Assembly: GCA_017849335.1 (NCBI GenBank)
Contig: JAFIHP010000276.1
Location: 1-6,798, forward strand
Length of the DNA: 6,798 nt
Origin: Actinomycetales bacterium
GTDB lineage: Bacteria; Actinomycetota; Actinomycetes; S36-B12
Direction of reading: 5' to 3'
In this document: in pieces, positions 1 through 5,198 of the stretch
Layout: every line of letters begins with the position of its first letter
How positions within the stretch are numbered: the stretch's first letter is position 1
Position numbers and translations under genes: made by a program
Notes under the pieces: generated by a model
What the model was told of the DNA's origin: nothing
Databases searched by the model: none
The model's input: only the letters and a program-made list of their open reading frames with translations

Positions 1-1
1 C

Positions 2-589
2 GCCGCGCAGACCCGGCTCCTCGCCGCGTACGACCCGGCCGAGCCGGCGCCGGCCGGGTTCTCGCGGTCCGAGGGCGCCCCGGAGGAGATGTTCCCGCTG
101 CCGGTCGACCTCGGCGGGCTGCTGCGGCGGCGGGCGATCGCCGGGCTGTCCGCGTCGACACGGGTCGAGTCGTCGATCGTGGTGCGCGACCGGTTCTTCG
201 GCCACTACGACGCCGCGGACCGCCGCGCGATGCGCAGCGAGTACGGCGCCCACCTGGCCGACAGCGACTACGTGCTGTGCGTCCGCGGCTACGGCAACTA
301 CTCGATCCGGCTGTTCGAGACGCTGGCGATGGGCCGGGTCCCGGTCGTGCTCGAGTCCGAGCTCGTGCTGCCGTGCGCCGACGTCGTGGACTGGGACGCC
401 ATCGCCGTGCGCGTGCCGCTGGCCGACATCGACCGGATCGACGCCGCCGTGGCCGCGGCGCACGCCGACGGGCCGGAGGCGTTCGAGGACCGGCAGCGCG
501 CGGCGCGGCAGGCGTGGCTGCGGTGGCTGTGCGTGGACGGCTTCGCCCGTTACGTTGCCGACGTGATCGTGAGGGCCGACCGTGGCTGA
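2..589 (+). CDS. Exostosin-like (GT47-type) glycosyltransferase, C-terminal part (5' truncated by window edge)
   Basis: The reading frame is open from base 2 and ends at TGA 587-589, so 195 residues are visible and the true start lies outside the window. The ATG at 89 is only an internal methionine. The stretch DYVLCVRGYGNYS followed by IRLFETLAMGRVPVVL (visible residues about 89-117) is the signature of the exostosin family: an S/D-x-CxxGxGxxS loop, then R-x-x-E-x-x-x-x-G-x-x-P-V-V. Glu106 sits in the usual nucleotide-sugar-binding position, and a following LP...DW segment (about 123-132) also fits. Members transfer sugars from nucleotide donors onto glycans or lipid-linked acceptors, and bacterial ones usually sit in exopolysaccharide or cell-surface glycan clusters. 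The gene overlaps the next glycosyltransferase by 8 bases, which argues for one operon. The family call is fairly secure. Donor and acceptor cannot be read from the sequence. Confidence 0.8.
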   Translation, partial: AAQTRLLAAYDPAEPAPAGFSRSEGAPEEMFPLPVDLGGLLRRRAIAGLSASTRVESSIVVRDRFFGHYDAADRRAMRSEYGAHLADSDYVLCVRGYGNYSIRLFETLAMGRVPVVLESELVLPCADVVDWDAIAVRVPLADIDRIDAAVAAAHADGPEAFEDRQRAARQAWLRWLCVDGFARYVADVIVRADRG

Positions 590-1238
590 GCCCGTGGTCG
601 ACGTCGTCATCCCCGTGCGCGACGGGTCGGACCTCGTGCTCGACGCCGTCTCGAGCGTCCGGGCGCAGGGCCCGGTCGTCGCCGGCCTCGTCGCCGTGGA
701 CAACGGCTCGGTCGACGACACCGCGGCCGTCCTCGCCGCAGCCGGCGTCCGGGTGCTGAGCGAGGAGACCCCCGGCGCCGGAGCCGCCCGGCGGCTCGGG
801 CTCGCCCACACGAGCGCCCCCTACGTGATGTTCCTGGACCACGACGACGTCCTCGGCGACGGCGTGCTGGCGGAGCTGGCCGGCGTCCTCGACCGCACCG
901 GTGCGGACGTCGCCTACGGCCAGGCCGTCAACGAGACGCTGCCCGGCTTCGACGGGACCGCGGCCGTGCGGCACCTGGGGGCCGCTCACGCCGCGCCGAT
1001 CTCCTCCGCGGTCCTCGTCGACCGCCGCGCCTTCGACCGCTACGGGCCGATGGAGGACGACAACTTCAGCTGGGGCCGGTGGTTCCTCGCCGCCGGTCGC
1101 GCGGGTGCGCGGGTCGAGTCCCTCGACCTGGTCGTGTGCCGACGGCGGATCCACGGGGCGAACGTCTCCCTGCAGCCCGGCAGCCAGGCCGCGCTGTTCG
1201 CGATGATCCGCGAGCACCGGCGGGCGAGCGACGCGTGA
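582..1238 (+). CDS. Glycosyltransferase family 2 (GT-A fold)
   Basis: This 218-residue protein starts at GTG 582, with a GAGGG motif at 571-575 six bases upstream, inside the end of the preceding gene. The N-terminus VVDVVIPVRDG is the classic GT2 first strand. DNGSVDDT (residues 40-47) binds the nucleotide, and DHDD (86-89) is the metal-binding DxD-type motif. EDDNFSWGRWF (about 158-168) holds the acidic residues where GT2 enzymes place the catalytic base. A terminal RRIHGANVS motif resembles the R-x-H-x-x-N-x-S ending of many GT2 proteins. It has no transmembrane segment, so it is probably a soluble or peripherally bound inverting transferase. At 218 residues it is short but complete for the catalytic domain. 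It lies between a GT47-like gene and a nucleotidyltransferase-like gene, so a role in building a surface glycan is likely. The sugar specificity is unknown. Confidence 0.88.
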   Translation: MAEPVVDVVIPVRDGSDLVLDAVSSVRAQGPVVAGLVAVDNGSVDDTAAVLAAAGVRVLSEETPGAGAARRLGLAHTSAPYVMFLDHDDVLGDGVLAELAGVLDRTGADVAYGQAVNETLPGFDGTAAVRHLGAAHAAPISSAVLVDRRAFDRYGPMEDDNFSWGRWFLAAGRAGARVESLDLVVCRRRIHGANVSLQPGSQAALFAMIREHRRASDA

Positions 1239-2131
1239 CGAGCGCCGCCCACCGGGCGCTGCTGCGGACCTGCCTCGCGGCCGACGACGAGGTCGAGTCC
1301 TGGCTGCGCGCGTGGGAGGGTCTCGTCGACCTGGACGACGTCGACGGCCCGACGTTCGAGCTGCTGCCGTACCTGCATACGAGACTGGTCGGCGCGGGAG
1401 TCCCGGCTCGGGACGCCGGTCGCATCAAGGGGATCTACGCCCGGGCGTGGTACCTGGACCGGCGCGAGCAGCCGGCGCGTCGATCCCACGGCGCGGTCCT
1501 GGTGCGCGGACTCGCGATGCGCTCCCTCGCCTACGGCGGACAGTCGGTCCGATCGGCAGCCGACACCGCCGTCCTCGGCGCGGACTGGTCCTTCGCCGAC
1601 GCGTGCGCCGACCCGGCCGTCGTGTCCCGGGCGATCCGGTCCGCCCGTCAGCGTCCGGATGAGGGCTTCGCGACGCCGGACCCCGCCTACCACCTGCTCG
1701 ACGCCCTCCTGCGGGGGTCGGGTTGGCATCCCGACCCCTCTCTGGTCCCGCTGCTCGACGCGGGCCTGCTGGCGTCGCTGCTCGACGGGCCGCAGTGGGA
1801 CCTGGTCGTGGACGAGGTCCGGCGGTGCCGCTGGCGTGCGTTCGTGGAGCCGCGCCTGCGGCTGCTTGCGTCGGTCGGCGCGCCGGTGCCCCCGCCGGTG
1901 GCCGCGGCGATCGCGCAGCAACCGGCGGGCCTGGCTGCGCGCCTGGTGGCGACGGGAGCGCGGGGGCCGGGCTGGCAGCGGCGGGCGTTACGCGGGGCCT
2001 ACGGGCTCTACCTCGCCGATCCTGGGCGCGCGCACGGCGCTCGAGCGGCCGTCGACTACCCGGTCCGCAACGCCCGGCTGGGCCTCGCCTCGTTGCGGCG
2101 CCGACGGAGCGCGCGCAGCACGAGCCCATAA
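1235..2131 (+). CDS. Divergent, probably catalytically dead relative of PF14907-type nucleotidyltransferases
   Basis: I chose GTG 1235 as the start because it overlaps the preceding stop as GTGA, which fits the coupling seen elsewhere in this cluster. This gives 298 residues. The frame stays open upstream to 1079, but that part is a shadow of the GT2 gene. The protein resembles the 'uncharacterised nucleotidyltransferase' family. It has an early VDLDDVDGPTFELLPYLHTRL helix region (31-51) and RIKGIYARAWYLDR (63-76). VLVRGLAMRSLAYGG (88-102) matches the family's LLKGxAL...YYGD. A C-terminal helical part, WDLVVDEVRRCRW (188-200) and GAPVPPPV (215-222), also fits. The expected RPMxDxD active site reads RSAADTA (106-112), so the second aspartate is Ala112. 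The following strand region with the usual DLHW-like motif seems missing, because AVLG at 112-115 is followed after only about 30 residues by the later DPAxxLL segment (149-155). It may be a pseudoenzyme or scaffold. The family call rests on motif memory, not a search. Confidence 0.6.
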   Translation: MTSAAHRALLRTCLAADDEVESWLRAWEGLVDLDDVDGPTFELLPYLHTRLVGAGVPARDAGRIKGIYARAWYLDRREQPARRSHGAVLVRGLAMRSLAYGGQSVRSAADTAVLGADWSFADACADPAVVSRAIRSARQRPDEGFATPDPAYHLLDALLRGSGWHPDPSLVPLLDAGLLASLLDGPQWDLVVDEVRRCRWRAFVEPRLRLLASVGAPVPPPVAAAIAQQPAGLAARLVATGARGPGWQRRALRGAYGLYLADPGRAHGARAAVDYPVRNARLGLASLRRRRSARSTSP

Positions 2132-2136
2132 CGGCG

Positions 2137-2157
2137 CGGCGGCCGGCTCAGCCGCCG
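2137..2157. terminator. GC-rich hairpin between convergent genes (possible bidirectional terminator)
   Basis: CGGCGGC (2137-2143) and GCCGCCG (2151-2157) form a perfect 7-bp stem with a 7-base loop. The hairpin lies in the 16-base gap between the TAA of the plus-strand sugar cluster and the stop codon of menF, and runs into the last codons of menF. It has no T-run on either strand, so it is not a canonical intrinsic terminator. Actinobacterial terminators often lack a U-tract, and the position between convergent genes is suggestive. In DNA this GC-rich, a stem of this size can also occur by chance. Confidence 0.3.
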
Positions 2158-3413
2158 AGCGCCTCGCGCATCGGGATGAGCTTGGCGTTGGACTCCGCGA
2201 CCTCGTCGGCCGGCTCGGACCCGGCGACGATGCCGCACCCGGCGAACGCGCGCACCTGGTCGTCCTCGACCCGGGCGCACCGCAGCGCGATCCCGAACTC
2301 GCCGTCGCCGTGCCGGTCGAACCAGCCCACCGGACCGGCGTAGCGGCCGCGGTCCATCTGCTCGAGCTCGGCGATGAGGGCGAACGCGCGCTCGGTCGGG
2401 GTGCCGCACACGGCCGCGGTCGGATGGAGCGACGCCGCGAGGGCGAGGACCGTGGCCGAGTCCGCCAGGCGTCCGGTGACGTCGGTGGCCAGGTGCTGCA
2501 CGTTCGCGAGCTCCAGCACGTGCGGACGGCTCGGGACGTCGAGGTCGGTGCAGTGCGCCGCGAGGGCACGCGCCACCGAGCGGACCGCGTACTCGTGCTC
2601 CTCGGTGTCCTTGTCGCTGGCGAGCAGCGCTCGGGCCAGCCCCGCGTCGGTCTGGTCGTCGCCCCGACGGCGGACGGTGCCGGCGAGCACGCGGCTGGTC
2701 ACCAGGTCCCCGGTCCGCCGGACGAGGAGCTCCGGGGTCGCGCCCACCAGGCCGTCGACGCTGAAGGTCCAGCACGACGGGTACGCCGCGGCCAGTCGCA
2801 CCAAGAGATGACGGACGTCGACGGGGCCGTCAGCCGTCGCCACGACGTCTCGTGCCAGCACGACCTTGTCGAGCTCGCCGGCCTTGATGCGACGCACCGC
2901 CTCACCGACGGCGCCGGCCCACTCGTCGGCCGAGAGGCTTCCGTCGGACCACGTGACCGTCCCGGGTGCCGTCGGCACCGACACCGGCGGGAGCGTGGTC
3001 CGCACGCCGGGAAGCTCGCGCTCGGGACCGACGACGGTGAGCCAGGCCTGTCCGCCGCGTCGGCCGACGACCACCTTCGGGACGACGACGACGGACGGAC
3101 CGCGCGCCGGGTCGAACGCGAACGACCCGAAGGCGACCGGACCCGTCCCGGCGACGGTGACGGTGTCGTCGACGTCGAATCGCGCGCACATCGTCGTCCA
3201 CCACCGCTGCGCCCGGCTGAACCGCTCGTCACCGCGCACCTCGAGTCGAGCGGCGGTGCCCCAGCCGATGAGCCCGTCCCCGTCGCGGACCCAGGCCAGC
3301 GGACCGTCCTGCGGCAGGCGCTCGAGGAGATCGACCGGGTCGGCGATGGGCCGGGTGATGACGCGAAGACGCTCCGCCGCGTCACCGGGAGCGGGCGTGG
3401 CGGTCGCAGACAC
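2148..3413 (-). CDS. menF: Isochorismate synthase MenF (chorismate-binding family)
   Basis: This 421-residue protein converts chorismate to isochorismate, the committed step toward menaquinone. The start is GTG (CAC at 3411-3413 on the plus strand). The C-terminal chorismate-binding domain fills residues about 160-415 and is intact. KVVLAR (183-188) contains the general-base lysine. GATPELLV (224-231), LAGTVRRRG (243-251) and SDKDTEEH (266-273) follow in the usual order, then HPTAAVCGTP (330-339), ELEQMDRGRYAGPVGW (349-364) and GDGEFGIALRC (369-379). The last group supplies Mg2+-binding acidic residues. The protein ends with AGCGIVAGSEPADEVAE and a lysine. The N-terminal part is variable, as usual for the family. 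Siderophore-type EntC enzymes share these motifs, but the divergent neighbour menG and the nuo operon point to respiratory quinone synthesis. A salicylate or anthranilate synthase is less likely given the isochorismate-type GRYAGPVGW block. Confidence 0.92.
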   Translation of the reverse strand: MSATATPAPGDAAERLRVITRPIADPVDLLERLPQDGPLAWVRDGDGLIGWGTAARLEVRGDERFSRAQRWWTTMCARFDVDDTVTVAGTGPVAFGSFAFDPARGPSVVVVPKVVVGRRGGQAWLTVVGPERELPGVRTTLPPVSVPTAPGTVTWSDGSLSADEWAGAVGEAVRRIKAGELDKVVLARDVVATADGPVDVRHLLVRLAAAYPSCWTFSVDGLVGATPELLVRRTGDLVTSRVLAGTVRRRGDDQTDAGLARALLASDKDTEEHEYAVRSVARALAAHCTDLDVPSRPHVLELANVQHLATDVTGRLADSATVLALAASLHPTAAVCGTPTERAFALIAELEQMDRGRYAGPVGWFDRHGDGEFGIALRCARVEDDQVRAFAGCGIVAGSEPADEVAESNAKLIPMREALGG

Positions 3414-3420
3414 GCGGGTC

Positions 3421-3450
3421 AGCGTAGGTGAGCGGATGCGCCGATGCCGA
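3421..3450 (-). promoter_or_regulatory. Candidate menF promoter, possibly leaderless
   Basis: Read on the minus strand, TACGCT (3426-3421) fits the TAnnnT -10 pattern and ends 7 bases before the menF GTG. Transcription would therefore begin at or next to the start codon. TCGGCA (3450-3445), 18 bases upstream, is a poor -35. No clear Shine-Dalgarno sequence precedes the GTG, which fits a leaderless transcript, a common arrangement in actinobacteria. The call is inferred from spacing and a weak hexamer match. Confidence 0.35.
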
Positions 3451-3478
3451 CTCGCGTCGCGGGTGGCAGGATCGCGTC
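3445..3478 (+). promoter_or_regulatory. Candidate menG promoter, possibly leaderless
   Basis: CAGGAT (3467-3472) is one base from TAGGAT, a frequent actinobacterial -10, and lies six bases before the menG GTG at 3479. That spacing predicts a leaderless or near-leaderless mRNA. The candidate -35, TGCCGA (3445-3450), is weak and coincides with the candidate -35 of divergent menF. The AGGA inside this motif (3468-3471) is also seven bases from the GTG and could serve as a ribosome binding site if transcription starts further upstream. Sequence alone does not separate the two readings. Confidence 0.4.
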
Positions 3479-4174
3479 GTGGCCCGCGCCGACCTCGACA
3501 AGGACCCCGCCGACGTCGCGGCGATGTTCGACGACGTCGCCGAGCGCTACGACCTCACCAACGACGTCCTCGCCCTGGGCCAGACCCGTCGCTGGCGGCG
3601 GCTCGTGGTCGAGGCCGTCGACCCTCGACCGGGAGACCGCGTTCTCGACCTCGCGGCCGGGACCGGCACCTCGAGTGCCGCGATCGCCCGGACCGGCGCG
3701 TACGTGGTGCCGGCGGACTTCTCGCTCGGGATGCTCCGCGTCGGCAAGCGACGCCAGCCGGACCTGCCCTTCGTCGCCGGAGACGGGTTGCATCTTCCCT
3801 TCGCGGACGGGGTGTTCGACGCCGCCACGATCTCGTTCGGCCTGCGCAACCTCGCCGACCGGTGCGCGGGACTGCGGGAGCTGGCGCGCGTGGTCCGCCC
3901 GGGGGGCCGGCTCGTGGTGTGCGAGTTCTCACACCCGACGTGGTCCCCGTTCCGCACGGTCTACAGCGAGTACCTCATGCGGGCCCTGCCGGCCGTGGCC
4001 CGACGCACCTCGTCGAACCCGGAGGCGTACGTGTACCTCGCGGAGTCGATCCGGGCCTGGCCCGACCAGCGAGCGCTGGCCGCCGACATCGCCGCGAGCG
4101 GCTGGTCGCGGGTCCAGTGGCGCGACCTGACCGGGGGGATCGTGGCCCTGCACCGAGCCCGGCGTGCGGCGTGA
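3479..4174 (+). CDS. menG: Demethylmenaquinone C-methyltransferase MenG/UbiE
   Basis: This 231-residue SAM-dependent methyltransferase adds the ring methyl group to demethylmenaquinone, the last step of menaquinone synthesis. I chose GTG 3479 because it gives the family N-terminus MARADLDKDPADVAAMFDDV. The upstream in-frame GTG at 3428 would add 17 residues unlike the family. YDLTND (24-29), the UbiE signature, is present. The SAM-binding motif I is VLDLAAGTGTSS (55-66), and motif II has Asp80 in PADFSLGML. GDGLHLPFADGVFD (101-114) and ISFGLRN (118-124) follow. The post-motif RPGGRLVVCEFS, NPEAYVYLAESI and WPDQ blocks, and a final LTGGIVALH, are all intact and in order. The length matches the usual 230-250 residues. 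It is divergent from menF and lies 103 bases upstream of nuoA, so quinone synthesis and quinone reduction are adjacent. The enzyme should act at the cytoplasmic membrane face, because its substrate is a membrane lipid. Confidence 0.95.
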   Translation: MARADLDKDPADVAAMFDDVAERYDLTNDVLALGQTRRWRRLVVEAVDPRPGDRVLDLAAGTGTSSAAIARTGAYVVPADFSLGMLRVGKRRQPDLPFVAGDGLHLPFADGVFDAATISFGLRNLADRCAGLRELARVVRPGGRLVVCEFSHPTWSPFRTVYSEYLMRALPAVARRTSSNPEAYVYLAESIRAWPDQRALAADIAASGWSRVQWRDLTGGIVALHRARRAA

Positions 4175-4198
4175 TGCGGCCAGCACCCGGCCCCGTTT

Positions 4199-4224
4199 TT
4201 GACCGGTGGCTCGCGCACTATGCT
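4199..4224 (+). promoter_or_regulatory. Candidate nuo operon promoter
   Basis: TATGCT (4219-4224) is a good TAnnnT -10 in a locally AT-richer patch, unusual in this very GC-rich window. TTGACC (4199-4204) is a close match to the TTGACA -35 but sits only 14 bases upstream, shorter than the usual 16-18. A shifted -35 at TTTTTG (4196-4201) would give 17 bases with a poorer match. Transcription would start near 4231 and leave a leader of about 47 bases before the nuoA TTG. The -10 is the stronger part of this call. Confidence 0.5.
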
Positions 4225-4232
4225 TTCTGCGG

Positions 4233-4250
4233 TCGTGAAGCCATTCACGA
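4233..4250. promoter_or_regulatory. Rex-like operator (perfect 7-4-7 palindrome) upstream of nuoA
   Basis: TCGTGAAGCCATTCACGA is a perfect inverted repeat: 7-base arms TCGTGAA and TTCACGA around the 4-base centre GCCA. The architecture and the GTGAA-n4-TTCAC core match the Rex operator as I recall it, TTGTGAA-n4-TTCACAA. The only difference is a symmetric C/G in place of T/A at the second and seventeenth positions. Rex is a repressor released by a high NADH/NAD+ ratio, and in Streptomyces coelicolor nuo is a known Rex target. The site falls just after the predicted transcription start, where a bound repressor would block the promoter. In RNA it would form a hairpin, but no U-run follows, so it is not a terminator. 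The rex gene itself is not in the window. Confidence 0.6.
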
Positions 4251-4263
4251 ATGCGCAAACCGT

Positions 4264-4269
4264 GAGGAG
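4264..4269 (+). promoter_or_regulatory. Strong ribosome binding site that fixes the nuoA TTG start
   Basis: GAGGAG lies eight bases before TTG 4278. It is one of the clearest Shine-Dalgarno sequences in the window. In the nuoA frame a TGA at 4263-4265 closes off any upstream start, and the first internal ATG falls deep inside the conserved core, so this site decides the start. Confidence 0.75.
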
Positions 4270-4277
4270 CTCTGGGT

Positions 4278-4637
4278 TTGAACGTCTACACCCCGATCCT
4301 CGTCCTCGGCCTCATCGCCTTCGCGTTCGCCGTCTTCTCCGTGACGGCGGCGTCGATCACCGGACCGAAGCGGTACAACCGGGCCAAGTACGACGCGTAC
4401 GAGTGCGGCATCGAGCCGACGCCCCAGCCGATCGGAGGCGGGCGTTTCCCGGTCAAGTACTACCTGACCGCGATGCTGTTCATCGTCTTCGACATCGAGA
4501 TCGTCTTCCTGTACCCGTGGGCGGTCGCGTTCGACCAGCTGGGCACCTTCGGCGTCGTCGAGATGTTCTTGTTCATCATCACCGTCCTGGTCGTCTACGC
4601 CTACGTCTGGCGTCGCCGCGGCCTCGAGTGGGAGTGA
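4278..4637 (+). CDS. nuoA: NADH-quinone oxidoreductase subunit A
   Basis: This 119-residue integral membrane subunit belongs to respiratory complex I (NDH-1). It helps join the peripheral and membrane arms near the quinone site. The start is the rare TTG at 4278, chosen because of the strong GAGGAG upstream and the in-frame TGA at 4263. Three hydrophobic segments are visible at about residues 5-26, 62-84 and 90-112, the NuoA topology. The conserved loop between the first two carries YDAYECGIEP (38-47), with the cysteine of the quinone-linked loop. GRFPVKYYLTAMLFIVFDIE, followed by IVFLYPWAV, is the hallmark second-helix block with its acidic residues. The length is typical. It is the first gene of the nuo operon, and six bases separate its stop from nuoB. 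Expression is likely under the Rex-like operator upstream. Confidence 0.97.
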   Translation: MNVYTPILVLGLIAFAFAVFSVTAASITGPKRYNRAKYDAYECGIEPTPQPIGGGRFPVKYYLTAMLFIVFDIEIVFLYPWAVAFDQLGTFGVVEMFLFIITVLVVYAYVWRRRGLEWE

Positions 4638-4643
4638 TCGCGC

Positions 4644-5198
4644 ATGGGGCTTGAGGAGCAGCTGCCGTCGGGGATCGCCCTGACGACGGTCGAGAAGGTC
4701 GCCGGCTACGTGCGCAAGGGCTCGTTGTGGCCCGCGACGTTCGGCCTGGCGTGCTGCGCCATCGAGATGATGGCGGCGGGCGGGCCGCGGTACGACCTGG
4801 CCCGGTTCGGCATGGAGGTGTTCCGCGCCTCACCGCGGCAGGCCGACCTGATGATCGTCGCCGGCCGCGTGAGCCAGAAGATGGCTCCCGTCCTGCGGCA
4901 GATCTACGACCAGATGCCCGGCCCGAAGTGGGTCATCGCCATGGGGGTCTGCGCCTCCAGCGGCGGCATGTTCAACAACTACGCGATCGTGCAGGGCGTC
5001 GACCACGTCGTGCCCGTCGACATCTACCTGCCCGGCTGCCCGCCGCGGCCGGAGATGCTGATGGACGCGATCTTGAAGCTGCACCAGCAGATCCAGGACA
5101 CCAAGCTCGGCGCCCAGCGTCGGGCCGAGGTGACCGAGCTCGAGGCCGCGGCGCTCGTGGCTCCGGCGACGATCGAGATGAAGGGCCTCATGCGATGA
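4644..5198 (+). CDS. nuoB: NADH-quinone oxidoreductase subunit B (iron-sulfur cluster N2)
   Basis: This 184-residue subunit holds the terminal [4Fe-4S] cluster N2, which passes electrons to menaquinone. The four ligands are Cys37, Cys38 (ACCAIEMM), Cys103 (MGVCASSGG) and Cys132 (YLPGCPPRPE). The spacings of 65 and 29 residues between Cys38, Cys103 and Cys132 are those of the family. LWPATFGLACCA, YDLARFGMEVFRASPRQAD and VSQKMAPVLRQIYDQMP are all intact. ATG 4644 is preceded at nine bases by GGGAG, inside the end of nuoA. The C-terminal tail after about residue 155 is rich in charged residues and Ala, and is poorly conserved in the family. Its stop overlaps the nuoC start as ATGA. It acts in the cytoplasmic peripheral arm next to NuoD. 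Confidence 0.98.
   Translation: MGLEEQLPSGIALTTVEKVAGYVRKGSLWPATFGLACCAIEMMAAGGPRYDLARFGMEVFRASPRQADLMIVAGRVSQKMAPVLRQIYDQMPGPKWVIAMGVCASSGGMFNNYAIVQGVDHVVPVDIYLPGCPPRPEMLMDAILKLHQQIQDTKLGAQRRAEVTELEAAALVAPATIEMKGLMR

Larger units (their letters stand above)
4175..4277. other. menG-nuoA intergenic regulatory region
   Basis: This 103-base gap separates menG from nuoA and is the largest non-coding stretch in the window. It holds a T5 run (4196-4200), the candidate nuo promoter, the Rex-like palindrome and the nuoA ribosome binding site. I see no small open reading frame or RNA gene in it. Its base composition is visibly more AT-rich than the flanking genes, as expected for a promoter region. 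Confidence 0.7.

Noticed and set aside
89..589. Treating ATG 89 as the start of the first glycosyltransferase
   Set aside because: The frame is open to base 2 with protein-like sequence, and an exostosin-type enzyme should be longer, so this is an internal Met of a truncated gene.
1040..1921. Minus-strand open frame of 293 codons over the GT2 and nucleotidyltransferase-like genes
   Set aside because: It is antisense to two genes with recognisable family motifs and has no motif of its own.
1659..3431. Very long plus-strand open frame (590 codons) across the menF region
   Set aside because: It is a GC-rich shadow antisense to menF and overlaps the end of the sugar cluster. Its translation is Arg/Gly/Ala-rich with no recognisable domain, while the minus-strand frame is a complete isochorismate synthase.
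3428..3478. Upstream GTG 3428 as the menG start
   Set aside because: It would add 17 residues with no family similarity and overlap the candidate promoters. GTG 3479 gives the standard N-terminus.
4178..4200. Intrinsic terminator for menG (GGCC stem followed by TTTTT)
   Set aside because: The stem is only 4 bp, with three bases between it and the T5 run. The Ts also form part of the candidate nuo -35 region, so the evidence is too weak to call.
2866..4281. Plus-strand open frame of 471 codons spanning menF and menG
   Set aside because: It is out of frame with menG and antisense to menF. The product is low-complexity and Arg/Pro-rich, a typical high-GC artefact.
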